64,000 nucleotides of DNA from Aquirufa aurantiipilula (GCF_019923745.1 NZ_JAANOG010000006.1:128716-192715); one strand, 5' to 3'; shown: positions 18,537-28,238, counted from the first letter of the stretch. The notes: generated by a model from the letters alone, not told the origin. Program-made: numbers and translations.

Positions 18537-18959
18537 ATGATACAATTTTGCTCAGAAGAGATAGCTTTTTCACTGCCAAACAAAAACAAGCATAAAGCCT
18601 GGTTAAAAGCAGTAGCCACAGAAGAACACAAAACCATAGGGGAAATAAGCTATATTTTTTGCTCTGACGACTACCTTTTGGAAATCAACAAAACGTATTT
18701 AAATCATGATACCTTAACAGACATTGTAACGTTTGATAACTCTGAAGACTCCAAAAAACTAGAAGGAGACATCTTCATTTCTTATGATAGAATACAAGAA
18801 AATGGCAAAAAACTAGGTACAGAGAACAGTGAATTAGAACGCGTAATGGTTCATGGATTACTTCATTTGGCAGGATATAAAGACAAAAAGAAAGAGGACA
18901 AGGAGTTAATGACTGCCAAAGAAGATTACTATTTGACCCAATATTTTAAAGAACAATAA
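18537..18959 (+). CDS. ybeY: rRNA maturation RNase YbeY
   Basis: A 140-residue endoribonuclease of the YbeY (UPF0054) family, which acts in 16S rRNA 3'-end maturation and ribosome quality control. The zinc motif reads HGLLHLAGYKD: H106 and H110 are present, while the third ligand position, usually His in HGxLHLxGYDH, is D116. By recall this substitution is common in Bacteroidota homologues and may still bind metal. The parS site 2 and mnmG follow directly. Confidence 0.93.
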   Translation: MIQFCSEEIAFSLPNKNKHKAWLKAVATEEHKTIGEISYIFCSDDYLLEINKTYLNHDTLTDIVTFDNSEDSKKLEGDIFISYDRIQENGKKLGTENSELERVMVHGLLHLAGYKDKKKEDKELMTAKEDYYLTQYFKEQ

Positions 18960-18960
18960 A

Positions 18961-18976
18961 TGTTTCACGTGAAACA
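18961..18976. promoter_or_regulatory. parS centromere-like site 2 (ParB binding), before mnmG
   Basis: TGTTTCACGTGAAACA, identical to the site in lipB and to the parS consensus, fills the 26-bp gap between the ybeY stop and the mnmG start. No parA or parB gene is in the window. Two exact copies of a 16-bp palindrome within 1.6 kb will not be chance. Confidence 0.9.
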
Positions 18977-18985
18977 AAATAGAAA

Positions 18986-20848
18986 ATGCAACAACAAGCA
19001 TACGATGTAATTGTAGTAGGAGCGGGGCATGCCGGTTGTGAAGCAGCACACGCTGCAGCTCAAATGGGGTCAAGCGTTTTGCTAATCACCATGAATATGC
19101 AAACCATCGCACAAATGTCTTGCAACCCAGCAATGGGTGGTGTCGCTAAAGGACAAATTGTACGAGAAATAGATGCGCTTGGGGGAATGTCTGGTTTGAT
19201 TTCAGACAAAACCATGATTCAATTTAGAATGTTAAACCGTTCTAAAGGCCCTGCAATGTGGTCGCCTAGATGCCAATCAGATCGAATGAGGTTTGCTGAA
19301 GAATGGAGAATGGTATTAGAACAAAACCCCAAAGTAGATTTTTGGCAAGATTCTGTTCAACAATTACTCACTAAAAACAATGAAGTCTGTGGTGTCATAA
19401 CCCGTATGGGAATTGAGTTTAAAGCTCGCACTGTCGTATTAACCAATGGCACCTTTCTAAACGGATTAATCCACATAGGAGAGAAACATTTTGGTGGAGG
19501 AAGAATGGCAGAACCAATGGCACAAGGATTAACAGAGCAATTAGTTCAACTAGGCTTTGAATCAGGGAGAATGAAAACAGGTACACCGCCAAGAGTAGAT
19601 GGTAGAAGTCTGGATTATTCTGCGATGGAAGAACAAAAAGGAGATGAAAATCCAAGTAGTTTTTCCTATTTAACTGAAAGCCCCATACAAGAACAACGCT
19701 CTTGTTGGATCACCCATACCAATACCAAAGTACACGAAGTATTAAGAAAAGGCTTTGATAAATCACCCATGTTTGCTGGCAGAATTAAAGGCCTTGGACC
19801 GCGGTATTGCCCCTCAGTAGAAGATAAAATAAACCGATTTGCCGATAAAGACAGCCACCAAATATTTGTCGAACCGGAAGGATGGAATACAGTAGAAATA
19901 TATGTCAATGGATTCTCCACTTCCCTCCCAGAAGAAATACAGTTTGAGGCGATTCGACTAATCCCGGGATTTGAAAAAGCAAAACTTTTTAGACCAGGAT
20001 ATGCCATTGAATACGACTACTTTCCTCCAACACAACTGTTGGCAACACTAGAAACGAAGCTCATAACAGGCTTGTTTTTTGCTGGACAAATAAATGGGAC
20101 AACTGGCTATGAAGAAGCCGCTTGTCAAGGACTTATGGCAGGAATAAACGCCCACCAAAAAGCACAACAACTCGACCCATTCACACTATCAAGATCAGAT
20201 GCCTATATCGGAGTACTAATAGATGACCTGATCAATAAAGGGACCGACGAACCTTACCGCATGTTCACTTCAAGAGCAGAGTTTAGAACGCTTTTGAGAC
20301 AAGATAATGCGGATGAAAGACTTACGGCAAAAGGATATGAATTAGGGTTGGCTACGCAGAAAAGAATGGATAAATTCCAGCAAAAACAACATGATGTAGC
20401 CCAACTGCTTGACCAAATAAAAACAAGCAAAGTTAAGCCTGATGAGATGAATGCCTGGTTAGAACAACAAGGGAGCTCAAGTCTTAGAGAAGGAACACCA
20501 ATTGTCAATTTATTGAAACGATCAGACTTAAGTTTCTCCACTTTATTAGAACACCCCTTAATTAAAAACATAAAAGATAACTACTCACAAGAAGTTATCG
20601 AACAAGCAGAAATCATTGTCAAATACGAAAGCTATATTGAAAAGGAAAGGTTGATGGTGGATAAAATGAAAACCATGGAAGACTTAAAAATTCCAGAAAC
20701 TTTCGATTATGATAAAATTAAAACCCTATCAACAGAATCAAGAATTAAATTAAAATCCATCCGACCACAAACCATTGGACAGGCCAGCAGAATATCTGGT
20801 GTATCTGCTTCTGATGTATCAATTTTACTTTTATTCATGGGCCGCTAA
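18986..20848 (+). CDS. mnmG: tRNA uridine-5-carboxymethylaminomethyl modification enzyme MnmG (GidA)
   Basis: A 620-residue FAD protein that, with MnmE, installs the cmnm5 group on wobble U34 of certain tRNAs. The FAD-binding motif is VVGAGHAGCEAAHAAA near the N-terminus. Signature blocks CNPAMGGVAKGQIVREIDAL, GTFLNGLIHIGEKHFGGGR and NGTTGYEEAACQG are present, and the length is normal for the family. In many bacteria this gene (gidA) borders oriC, consistent with the DnaA-box cluster 2.5 kb downstream. Only 9 bp separate its start from a parS site. Confidence 0.97.
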   Translation: MQQQAYDVIVVGAGHAGCEAAHAAAQMGSSVLLITMNMQTIAQMSCNPAMGGVAKGQIVREIDALGGMSGLISDKTMIQFRMLNRSKGPAMWSPRCQSDRMRFAEEWRMVLEQNPKVDFWQDSVQQLLTKNNEVCGVITRMGIEFKARTVVLTNGTFLNGLIHIGEKHFGGGRMAEPMAQGLTEQLVQLGFESGRMKTGTPPRVDGRSLDYSAMEEQKGDENPSSFSYLTESPIQEQRSCWITHTNTKVHEVLRKGFDKSPMFAGRIKGLGPRYCPSVEDKINRFADKDSHQIFVEPEGWNTVEIYVNGFSTSLPEEIQFEAIRLIPGFEKAKLFRPGYAIEYDYFPPTQLLATLETKLITGLFFAGQINGTTGYEEAACQGLMAGINAHQKAQQLDPFTLSRSDAYIGVLIDDLINKGTDEPYRMFTSRAEFRTLLRQDNADERLTAKGYELGLATQKRMDKFQQKQHDVAQLLDQIKTSKVKPDEMNAWLEQQGSSSLREGTPIVNLLKRSDLSFSTLLEHPLIKNIKDNYSQEVIEQAEIIVKYESYIEKERLMVDKMKTMEDLKIPETFDYDKIKTLSTESRIKLKSIRPQTIGQASRISGVSASDVSILLLFMGR

Positions 20849-20850
20849 CT

Positions 20851-21738
20851 ATGGAAGAATTACACGAATGCCCGGCATGCTCAAGCATAGAATTTACACC
20901 CATTCTTCGTGCCAAGGATTATACCGTATCGCATCAAACATTTCAACTAGTGGAATGTCAGACTTGTCATTTACGATTTACAAACCCAAGGCCCAAAGCT
21001 GAAGAAGCGGGTCCATATTACAAATCAGAAAATTATATTTCTCATAGCAATACAGAAAAAGGATTCATAAATCAATTGTACCAACGAGTGAGAAATATCA
21101 CACTCCGGCTTAAAACAAATTGGATAGAACCAGAAAAAAAAGGAGAAAAAAATTTACTCGATATTGGCTGTGGAACAGGTCATTTCTTACATGCATGCCA
21201 AGAGAGAGGATGGAACATCCATGGTATGGAATTAGATCCGGATACCGCTCAGAAAGCAATGCAATTAACAGGGCAAAAGGTTTATTCACAGTTAAGTCAT
21301 ATTCCTGAATCTGCACGTTTTCAAGTGATAAGCCTTTGGCATGTACTAGAACATGTGTACGAATTACACGAATACTTTGCATTCTTTAAAAAACACCTAG
21401 CACCCTCAGGAAAGTTATTATTTGCTCTGCCAAATTGCAATAGCTACGATGCTCAATATTTTCAAGAGTTCTGGGCGGCATACGATGTACCAAGACATAT
21501 TTATCATTTTACGCCAGAAACAATTCAAGCCATAGCCAAACAATACGGGTTTACATTAAGAGAAAAAAAAGGTCTAATTTTTGATAGCTTTTACATTTCT
21601 TTAATGAGTCATGAATACAAAAGTTCTTCTAAAAAAATCATAGCATCATTTATCATAGGCCTTGTATCCAATATGAAAGCTTGGATAGGGAAAGGCAATT
21701 ATTCTAGCAATTTATATATCTTCGAACATGCTCAGTAG
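20851..21738 (+). CDS. Class I SAM-dependent methyltransferase with N-terminal zinc ribbon
   Basis: A 295-residue protein. Residues ~5-45 carry CPAC...CQTC, a probable zinc ribbon, followed by FTNPRP. Residues ~95-230 form a Methyltransf_23-type Rossmann domain with motif I LLDIGCGTGHFLH and the later WHVLEHVYE. Proteins of this layout often modify sugars or lipids in cell-envelope synthesis; the substrate is not predictable. It starts 2 bp after mnmG and overlaps the next gene by 11 bp, so it is part of the same operon. Confidence 0.85.
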   Translation: MEELHECPACSSIEFTPILRAKDYTVSHQTFQLVECQTCHLRFTNPRPKAEEAGPYYKSENYISHSNTEKGFINQLYQRVRNITLRLKTNWIEPEKKGEKNLLDIGCGTGHFLHACQERGWNIHGMELDPDTAQKAMQLTGQKVYSQLSHIPESARFQVISLWHVLEHVYELHEYFAFFKKHLAPSGKLLFALPNCNSYDAQYFQEFWAAYDVPRHIYHFTPETIQAIAKQYGFTLREKKGLIFDSFYISLMSHEYKSSSKKIIASFIIGLVSNMKAWIGKGNYSSNLYIFEHAQ

Positions 21739-23371
21739 GCTTAAAAATATAGTCCTATTTACTTTTCTTTCAGGATTGTATATCGTCCTGATTCTACAAA
21801 GCTGTGCCCAAATGGCCAATCCTCCTGGTGGTAAAAAAGATACACTAGCTCCCAAAATCAGCGAATCTATCCCCTTAAATAAAAGCAAAAATTTTAAAGG
21901 GAAAAAGATCGAACTCACATTCAATGAATATGTTGGGATTAGAAACCTAAATCAAGAACTTTTAATCACCCCCTCTGTAGGAACCTATCAAACAAAAATT
22001 AGACCTCAAGGACTAAGTATCTTATTAGATAGTAACCTGAAAGAAAATACCACTTATACCTTTAATTTCAGAAATGCTATTGAGGACGCATCCGAAAGAA
22101 ATGTTGGCATAAATATTAAACTAGTTTTTAGTACCTCCAATGATATCGATTCCTTACAAATTAAAGGGAATGTGAAACAATTACTAACTCAAAAACATCC
22201 AGAAAATGTTTTGGTGGCTCTATATCCTTGGAATGATTCCCTCTCCATACAAAATACCAAACCCTATTATTTTGTTAAAACCGATACCTCAGGAAACTAT
22301 CTATTAGAAAACCTGGCTAAGGGTAAATATTATATGGCGGCATTTAACGACCTCAATAACAATTTACTATATAACTCCAACAAGGAATCGGTAGATTTTA
22401 TAACAGATAAATACATTGACTTAAGCAAAAATCAAGAGCTAAACTTTGCTATAAGCTTACAAAATCAAGATTCATTAAAATTAAGTAAAACAACAAGTTC
22501 GGCTAAAACGGTATTATATGAATTCAACAGAGGAATTAAATCATTCTCTTTACAAAATGCGCCTAATGCCCAATTATATCACCAACAAGAAGACAACAAA
22601 AACATTCGTTTTTATCTATTGAATCAAACTAGCACAGACACCATTTTCGTTCAAGCCAACGTGACAGACTCTTTGGATAGAAAATATAAAATACCACTTA
22701 AAATCAAATTCAGAGAAGTAACAAGAAAAGAAAAAGTACAGAAGCTAGATCTAAATTTTGAAGTAAAACCAGCGCCAGGGAAATTACTTTCACCCACCGA
22801 TTCTCTACAAATAAAATTTACTAAACCGGTGCAGCAATGGGCTTCCACAGGAATTCTTTTTAAAACAGAAGAAGGTGAAACACATACACTTCCAGATCAA
22901 GCCTTTCAATGGAATCAATATCAAAACAACTTAACCATAAGAAATGCCTACTTGCCTAGTAGAACAAAGTTTGAATTAAGCATCAATAAAAATGCATTCA
23001 TTGGAGTAGAAGCCGACTCCAGTCAGGCCTACGTTCAAAAGATGGAATGGCAAGATGGAGAAAATTATGGAAGTATAGATGGGCAAATTACAGGCCAAAA
23101 CACATCGAATCAATTCATTGTGGAATTGATCAAAGCAGATACTTTTGAGCCTTATATGACCGTTAAAACACGTAAGCGATTTGAATTTATTCACGTGGAA
23201 CCAGGATTATATCAAATACGTGTAATTACAGATTTAAATAATAACGGATATTGGGATATTGGTAATTTTAAACAAAGGAAAAAATCAGAACCAGTACATT
23301 TCTTTGAAGGTAAAATCAAACTGAAAGCCAATTTTCAAATATCTGATCTGTTGATAAATACCCAAAAATAG
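21728..23371 (+). CDS. Lipoprotein with Ig-like domain (SbsA/Big_5 type)
   Basis: A 547-residue outer-envelope lipoprotein. The N-terminal hydrophobic segment ends in the lipobox LQSC, followed by MANPPGGKKDT and a Big_5/SbsA Ig-like domain (APKISESIPLN...LTFNEYV). The middle and C-terminal parts are beta-rich; YYMAAFNDLNNN and YQIRVITDLNNNG look like repeated calcium-binding-like loops. Homologues are widespread in Bacteroidota without known function. It overlaps the methyltransferase frame by 11 bp, and its stop codon abuts a DnaA box at the edge of the putative origin. Confidence 0.82.
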   Translation: MLSRLKNIVLFTFLSGLYIVLILQSCAQMANPPGGKKDTLAPKISESIPLNKSKNFKGKKIELTFNEYVGIRNLNQELLITPSVGTYQTKIRPQGLSILLDSNLKENTTYTFNFRNAIEDASERNVGINIKLVFSTSNDIDSLQIKGNVKQLLTQKHPENVLVALYPWNDSLSIQNTKPYYFVKTDTSGNYLLENLAKGKYYMAAFNDLNNNLLYNSNKESVDFITDKYIDLSKNQELNFAISLQNQDSLKLSKTTSSAKTVLYEFNRGIKSFSLQNAPNAQLYHQQEDNKNIRFYLLNQTSTDTIFVQANVTDSLDRKYKIPLKIKFREVTRKEKVQKLDLNFEVKPAPGKLLSPTDSLQIKFTKPVQQWASTGILFKTEEGETHTLPDQAFQWNQYQNNLTIRNAYLPSRTKFELSINKNAFIGVEADSSQAYVQKMEWQDGENYGSIDGQITGQNTSNQFIVELIKADTFEPYMTVKTRKRFEFIHVEPGLYQIRVITDLNNNGYWDIGNFKQRKKSEPVHFFEGKIKLKANFQISDLLINTQK

Positions 23372-23640
23372 TGTGGATAACCTGTTAATAAGTTAAGAAA
23401 AGAGTGAACAATTCATGTGGAAATTGTGGAAAGAAAATTTGAGAGATAAGTTGTGGACAATTTGAAGCAACTATCCACAGTATTTTTGAAACTTATCTAC
23501 ATAAAACAACCTACCTTAAAAAACATATATAATTTATTATCAAATAGTTACAAAACAAATATCCGCTTATCCACTTATCCACATTGAATAACAATAAGAA
23601 ACAAAAAAGAGATTTATATAAATTTTATTTTTTTTAAATA
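23372..23640. other. Putative chromosomal replication origin (oriC)
   Basis: A 273-bp gene-free stretch. Perfect DnaA boxes are TGTGGATAA at 23372-23380 (reverse) and TTATCCACA at 23575-23583. One-mismatch boxes are TGTGGACAA (23452-23460), CTATCCACA (23471-23479), TTATCTACA (23493-23501) and TTATCCACT (23567-23575). Weaker TGTGGAAA forms lie at 23416 and 23425. The tract from ~23600 to 23640 is almost pure A/T and could be the unwinding element. mnmG and two parS sites lie within 6.2 kb. Experimental firing is not shown, so this is an inference from sequence. Confidence 0.85.
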
Positions 23641-23644
23641 AGTC

Positions 23645-25159
23645 ATGTGGAAAACATTTTATAACTCTTATATATATCTATTATTTCTGATGATTGGCTT
23701 GCTTCATCCTAATCAGGCAAATTCCTATGTTAAAAGTTCTGATTCTTTATTTGTAGATAGATTACATCAAATTGTTAAAATTAAGAAAGAGAAGAAAAGG
23801 AATAAGCAATTGGATGATTTGTTTATAAAAAGCACAAATAATGGTTCTTTTTTAACATTATACTCCTTTAATGAAATACTGAAAGAAAATTTAGCACCGT
23901 TATGGATTAAGTATTGTGGACAGATTGTGGATAAGTTAATAAATACACAAGGCTTAGAAATAACAAAAGATTGGTTAATTAGTCTAAAGGATCAAGGAAT
24001 AGCTAATCGAGAAGTAGAACAAATGCTAGTTTCTTTAATTCAGGCATCACCAGAACAAGCCAATCCAGTTGAACTGATTATTCATTGGTATGCATTGAAT
24101 CAACAGTGGGAAAAGGTTTGGATGCAAAGAAAGGCATTAGATATTCGATTTAAATCTGGAGGAAAGGAAGTGAGTGATTTTGGTATAGCTAGCTTTCAAC
24201 GTCAACAATGGCCATTGGTTAATCAGATTTTTGATTATTTGATTAAAACGTATCCACGTTCTCCACAAATTTTAAATTGGAAGCAATTGTTATTGGCATC
24301 TAGAGAACAAAGTATTCAAAATAAAATGGTCATTGAGAAAACGGAATTTTCTAATTTGATTCAGTCTTATCGAGAATTGAGAAAAGATCGGGGAGCGAAT
24401 GCAAGTACTGCTGAGACCTATTTAGCTGAAGCTAGGATATTCATGTATCAGTTAAATCAATTGGATTCTGCTGAAAAAGTATATCAACAAGGGATCGTGT
24501 TATCGGAATCTAATATCAATTTACAGGCACAAATGAAATTGGAATTAGGGGATGTGTATTTATATGCTGGTAGAAAATACGATGCTTTGATTCAATATGC
24601 ACAAGTTGAAAAATTGGTCAAAGACTCACCCATTGCCTATGAAGCGAAATTAAAGACTGGTAAATTATATTATTTCACGGGTGATTTTGAATTAGCCAAA
24701 GCCAATTTTGATGTCTTAAAACAAAGCACACAAAAGGAAATAGCCAATGATGCATTGCATTTGAGTTGGGTCATTGAAGACAATACAGGAATAGATACGC
24801 TGGAAACGGCATTAAAATCATTTGCTACGATACAGTGGCTTTATGAACAAAAGAACGTGCAGCAAGCAGATAAGGCCTTGGAAGAATTAGTAAAAAATCA
24901 AAAAGGCCAGAGTTTAGAAGACGATATCTTGTATTTGATGGCACAAAGGGCTTTAGAAAAAAAGCAAATTGAACAGGCAAAACTATTCTTTAAAGATGTA
25001 TATGATCGTTTTGATCAAGATATATACGGTGATGACTCCTTATTTCACTATTTACAATTGATGGATTTTAAAGATAAGGACTTATGCATACAATTTGTAA
25101 CAAAGTACCCTAGTAGTATCTATTTGCCAATTATTCGAAAACATCTATCTACTCCTTAA
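23645..25159 (+). CDS. Exported TPR-repeat protein
   Basis: A 504-residue protein with an N-terminal hydrophobic signal (NSYIYLLFLMIGLLHPNQA) and many helical repeat pairs of TPR type over ~120-480 (for example AEKVYQQGIVLSESNINLQA, KLKTGKLYYFTGDFELAKA and DILYLMAQRALEKKQIEQAK). It is probably a periplasmic scaffold. It begins 5 bp after the AT-rich tract of the putative origin and is the first gene on that side. No partner is evident. Confidence 0.8.
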   Translation: MWKTFYNSYIYLLFLMIGLLHPNQANSYVKSSDSLFVDRLHQIVKIKKEKKRNKQLDDLFIKSTNNGSFLTLYSFNEILKENLAPLWIKYCGQIVDKLINTQGLEITKDWLISLKDQGIANREVEQMLVSLIQASPEQANPVELIIHWYALNQQWEKVWMQRKALDIRFKSGGKEVSDFGIASFQRQQWPLVNQIFDYLIKTYPRSPQILNWKQLLLASREQSIQNKMVIEKTEFSNLIQSYRELRKDRGANASTAETYLAEARIFMYQLNQLDSAEKVYQQGIVLSESNINLQAQMKLELGDVYLYAGRKYDALIQYAQVEKLVKDSPIAYEAKLKTGKLYYFTGDFELAKANFDVLKQSTQKEIANDALHLSWVIEDNTGIDTLETALKSFATIQWLYEQKNVQQADKALEELVKNQKGQSLEDDILYLMAQRALEKKQIEQAKLFFKDVYDRFDQDIYGDDSLFHYLQLMDFKDKDLCIQFVTKYPSSIYLPIIRKHLSTP

Positions 25160-25218
25160 GGATATAAACTCAATCCTAAAATTTATTCTAAATCTCACAT
25201 TTTGTTTTTAGATTTAGC

Positions 25219-25226
25219 TAACTTTG
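25219..25226 (+). promoter_or_regulatory. Candidate -7 promoter box for the acyl-CoA ligase gene
   Basis: TAACTTTG matches TAnnTTTG and lies 27 bp upstream of the ATG at 25254, in the 94-bp gap after the TPR gene. No TTG is found at the preferred -33 spacing. It is supported by the consensus and position only. Confidence 0.35.
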
Positions 25227-25253
25227 ATTTGTTTATACTAGACCATTTATAAT

Positions 25254-27026
25254 ATGAAACACACTTCATTGACACGTGTATTTGATTTATTAGACGTATA
25301 TAAAACTTTTCATAAGCCGGATTTATTCAATAAAAAAGAAGATGGATATTGGAAAAATTATTCTACTTCTGATACCTTAGAAACTATTGAACAAATTGCT
25401 CTTGGTTTACTAAGTTTAGGAGTAAAACCTGGGGATAAAATTGCTATCATTTCTACGAATAGGCCCGAATGGAATTTCGTGGATTTTGCAGTTCAATTGG
25501 TAGGGGCGGTAACTGTGCCTTTATATCCTACGATTACAGTCGAGGATTATGCCTTCATTTTTGAAGATTCAGGAGTGGAATTCATTTTTGCTGAAAATGA
25601 GGAATTATACTTAAAAGCGAAAGAAGCAGCGAAAGGAAATACAAGGATTAAATCCATTTATACCTTTAACCCAATTGCTGGGGCTAGTTTGTGGACTGAG
25701 GTAAAAGAATTAGGTCAGGGTAAAGACGCAAGTGTATTAGAGCCCATTAAAGCTTCTGTTCAGCCAGATGATTTATTAACTTTAATTTACACCTCAGGAA
25801 CAACCGGTAGACCTAAAGGTGTGATGTTAACTCATCATAACATAATCAGCAATGTAAAGTCTTTGGACCGAGGAGAATTTTTCCAAATAAATTCTCAGGA
25901 TAAGGTATTGAGTTTTTTACCGATGTGTCACATATATGAGCGCACTAACATTTACCTATATGTTTTTTATGGTGTTTCTATCTACTATGCCGAAAATTTA
26001 GATACCGTGGCTGAAAACATCAAGGAGGTAAAACCTGCTATGTTTGCTACGGTTCCAAGACTTTTAGAAAAAGTGTATGATAAGGTGTTGGCTAAAGGAA
26101 ATGAACTTACAGGAATTAAACGGAAGCTATTTTTTGCTGCCATTGATTTTGGGTTGAAGTATGATCCCATGGAAAAATTGGGATTTTTTGATGGAATCAA
26201 GTTGGCCATATTTAGAAAATTGATATTCAGCAAATGGCAAGAAGCATTAGGCGGAAATATCCGTGCTATTACTTCTGGATCAGCGGCACTTCAGCCTCGC
26301 TTATCACGTATTTTTTGGGCTGCCGACATTCCCATTGCGGAAGGATATGGATTAACAGAAACCTCTCCCGTAATATCTGTTTCGAAAATTTGTCCTCCAG
26401 ATTTTAAAGTAGGTTGTGTTGGAACCTTGTTAGATTGTGTTCAATTGAAAATTGCAGAAGATGGAGAGATTTGTGTAAAAGGAGATTCTGTCATGCCAGG
26501 TTATTACAATAATCCAACCGCTACAGCTGAGGCTATTGACCCAGAGGGATGGTTTCATACTGGAGATATTGGGGAATTAGTGGATGGTAAATATTTAAAA
26601 ATCACGGATCGTAAAAAGGAGATTTTTAAGACCTCTGGAGGAAAATATGTAGCCCCACAATTAGTGGAAAATAAACTTAAAGAATCTACATTTATTGAAC
26701 AATGTATGGTGGTAGGTGAAGGGCAAAAATTCCCTTCGGCACTCATTATACCTGAATTCAATGCACTTCAAATATGGTGTAAACAACAGAATCTTGTACT
26801 TAGTACGCCTGAAGAGATGATTGCACATCCAAAGGTAATTGAAAAAATGAATGAAGAGGTTTTGATGACTATGGCATCGGTAGCACGCTTTGAACAGGTT
26901 AAGAAATTTGTCTTGTTGCCAAGATTATTTACGATTTCCGATGGGGAATTGACCCCAACATTGAAATTAAAACGTAAGGTAATTGTATCCAGATATGAAA
27001 AACTGATACTAGGTCTTTATGATTAG
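25254..27026 (+). CDS. Long-chain fatty-acid/acyl-CoA ligase (AMP-binding)
   Basis: A 590-residue ANL-superfamily ligase that activates a carboxylic acid with ATP and joins it to CoA. The P-loop is YTSGTTGRPKGVMLTHH (~180), motif A5 is GYGLTETSP, the ATP-binding block is GWFHTGDIGEL, and the hinge is ITDRKKEIFKTSGGKYVAP. The layout matches long-chain acyl-CoA synthetases of the FAA1/FadD15 type widespread in Bacteroidota. It stands alone between the TPR and gmd genes; a hairpin with a T run follows. Confidence 0.9.
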   Translation: MKHTSLTRVFDLLDVYKTFHKPDLFNKKEDGYWKNYSTSDTLETIEQIALGLLSLGVKPGDKIAIISTNRPEWNFVDFAVQLVGAVTVPLYPTITVEDYAFIFEDSGVEFIFAENEELYLKAKEAAKGNTRIKSIYTFNPIAGASLWTEVKELGQGKDASVLEPIKASVQPDDLLTLIYTSGTTGRPKGVMLTHHNIISNVKSLDRGEFFQINSQDKVLSFLPMCHIYERTNIYLYVFYGVSIYYAENLDTVAENIKEVKPAMFATVPRLLEKVYDKVLAKGNELTGIKRKLFFAAIDFGLKYDPMEKLGFFDGIKLAIFRKLIFSKWQEALGGNIRAITSGSAALQPRLSRIFWAADIPIAEGYGLTETSPVISVSKICPPDFKVGCVGTLLDCVQLKIAEDGEICVKGDSVMPGYYNNPTATAEAIDPEGWFHTGDIGELVDGKYLKITDRKKEIFKTSGGKYVAPQLVENKLKESTFIEQCMVVGEGQKFPSALIIPEFNALQIWCKQQNLVLSTPEEMIAHPKVIEKMNEEVLMTMASVARFEQVKKFVLLPRLFTISDGELTPTLKLKRKVIVSRYEKLILGLYD

Positions 27027-27107
27027 AATTGGCAATTCATGGATTCCAATGAATAAATAATCCTTTGCACTCGGAAATTTTAGTAATTTTACGCGTTATA
27101 GGTTTTT

Positions 27108-27136
27108 AGAAAGGAACTTTGCTTCCTTTCTTTTTT
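27108..27136 (+). terminator. Rho-independent terminator between the acyl-CoA ligase and gmd
   Basis: AGAAAGGAA (27108-27116) pairs perfectly with TTCCTTTCT (27123-27131) around a 6-base loop, followed by a T run to 27136. It ends the ligase transcript, or acts as a leader attenuator since the gmd ATG is only ~20 bp further on. An antiterminator gene of the UpxY family follows gmd. Confidence 0.65.
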
Positions 27137-27155
27137 AATTTAGAATCAAAATTAT

Positions 27156-28238
27156 ATGTCTCAAACGCAAAAAGTGGCTTTAATTACGGGCATCACAGGA
27201 CAGGATGGAGCGTATTTAGCTGAACTTTTATTAGGAAAGGGTTATCGTGTACATGGAATAAAGCGAAGAAGCTCTTTGATTAATACCCAAAGGATAGATC
27301 ATCTTTATCAAGACCCTCATGTTGACTCCTCTAATTTTCATTTACACTATGGTGATTTGAGTGATTCAACCAATATCATTCGAATCATTCAAGAAGTACA
27401 ACCTGATGAGATTTATAATTTAGGGGCGATGTCTCATGTTAAGGTCTCATTTGATGAGCCTGAATATACCGCCCAAGTAGATGGAATTGGAACATTGCGT
27501 ATTTTGGAGGCTGTTCGTTTATTGGGATTAACACAAAAAACGAAGATTTATCAGGCTTCTACATCAGAATTATATGGGTTAGTTCAAGAGGTTCCACAAT
27601 CTGAAAAAACGCCATTTTACCCACGCTCTCCCTATGCCGTAGCTAAAATTTATGGTTACTGGATTACAGTAAATTACCGAGAAGCGTATCAAATGTTTGC
27701 GGTGAATGGTATTTTATTCAATCATGAATCCCCTTTACGTGGCGAAACATTTGTTACACGTAAGATTACTCGGGGGGTGTCCCAAATTGCACTTGGCCAA
27801 CAAGATAAAATCTATTTAGGAAATTTGGATGCCAAGAGAGACTGGGGTCATGCGAAAGATTATGTAGAAGCGATGTGGTTGATTTTGCAACAAGATCAAC
27901 CAGAGGACTTTGTGATTGCTACTGGTATTACCACAACTGTTCGTGATTTTGTTATCATGTCATTCAATGAAGTGGGAATAGAATTGGAGTTCAAGGGATC
28001 AGGAATAGATGAAGTGGCTTTGGTTAAAGCTTGTCATAATTCGCTTTACCAGGTTGAAATAGGAAAAGAAGTGGTAGCTGTTGACCCTCGGTATTTTAGA
28101 CCTACCGAAGTGGAATTATTAATAGGAGATCCTACCAAAGCCCAAACTAAATTGGGTTGGAAATTGAAATATGATTTACCAGCATTAGTCAAGGACATGA
28201 TGAGTTCGGATATTCAATTGTTTTCTACTCATAAGTAA
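27156..28238 (+). CDS. gmd: GDP-mannose 4,6-dehydratase
   Basis: A 360-residue extended SDR enzyme that converts GDP-D-mannose to GDP-4-keto-6-deoxy-D-mannose, the precursor of GDP-fucose, rhamnose and related sugars. The NADP-binding motif is [24 protein letters not shown] and [10 protein letters not shown] supply the catalytic S/T, E and YxxxK. The blocks [19 protein letters not shown] and [16 protein letters not shown] are characteristic. The UpxY and Wzi genes downstream suggest use in surface polysaccharide synthesis. No fcl or rmd partner is in the window. Confidence 0.95.
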   Translation: MSQTQKVALITGITGQDGAYLAELLLGKGYRVHGIKRRSSLINTQRIDHLYQDPHVDSSNFHLHYGDLSDSTNIIRIIQEVQPDEIYNLGAMSHVKVSFDEPEYTAQVDGIGTLRILEAVRLLGLTQKTKIYQASTSELYGLVQEVPQSEKTPFYPRSPYAVAKIYGYWITVNYREAYQMFAVNGILFNHESPLRGETFVTRKITRGVSQIALGQQDKIYLGNLDAKRDWGHAKDYVEAMWLILQQDQPEDFVIATGITTTVRDFVIMSFNEVGIELEFKGSGIDEVALVKACHNSLYQVEIGKEVVAVDPRYFRPTEVELLIGDPTKAQTKLGWKLKYDLPALVKDMMSSDIQLFSTHK

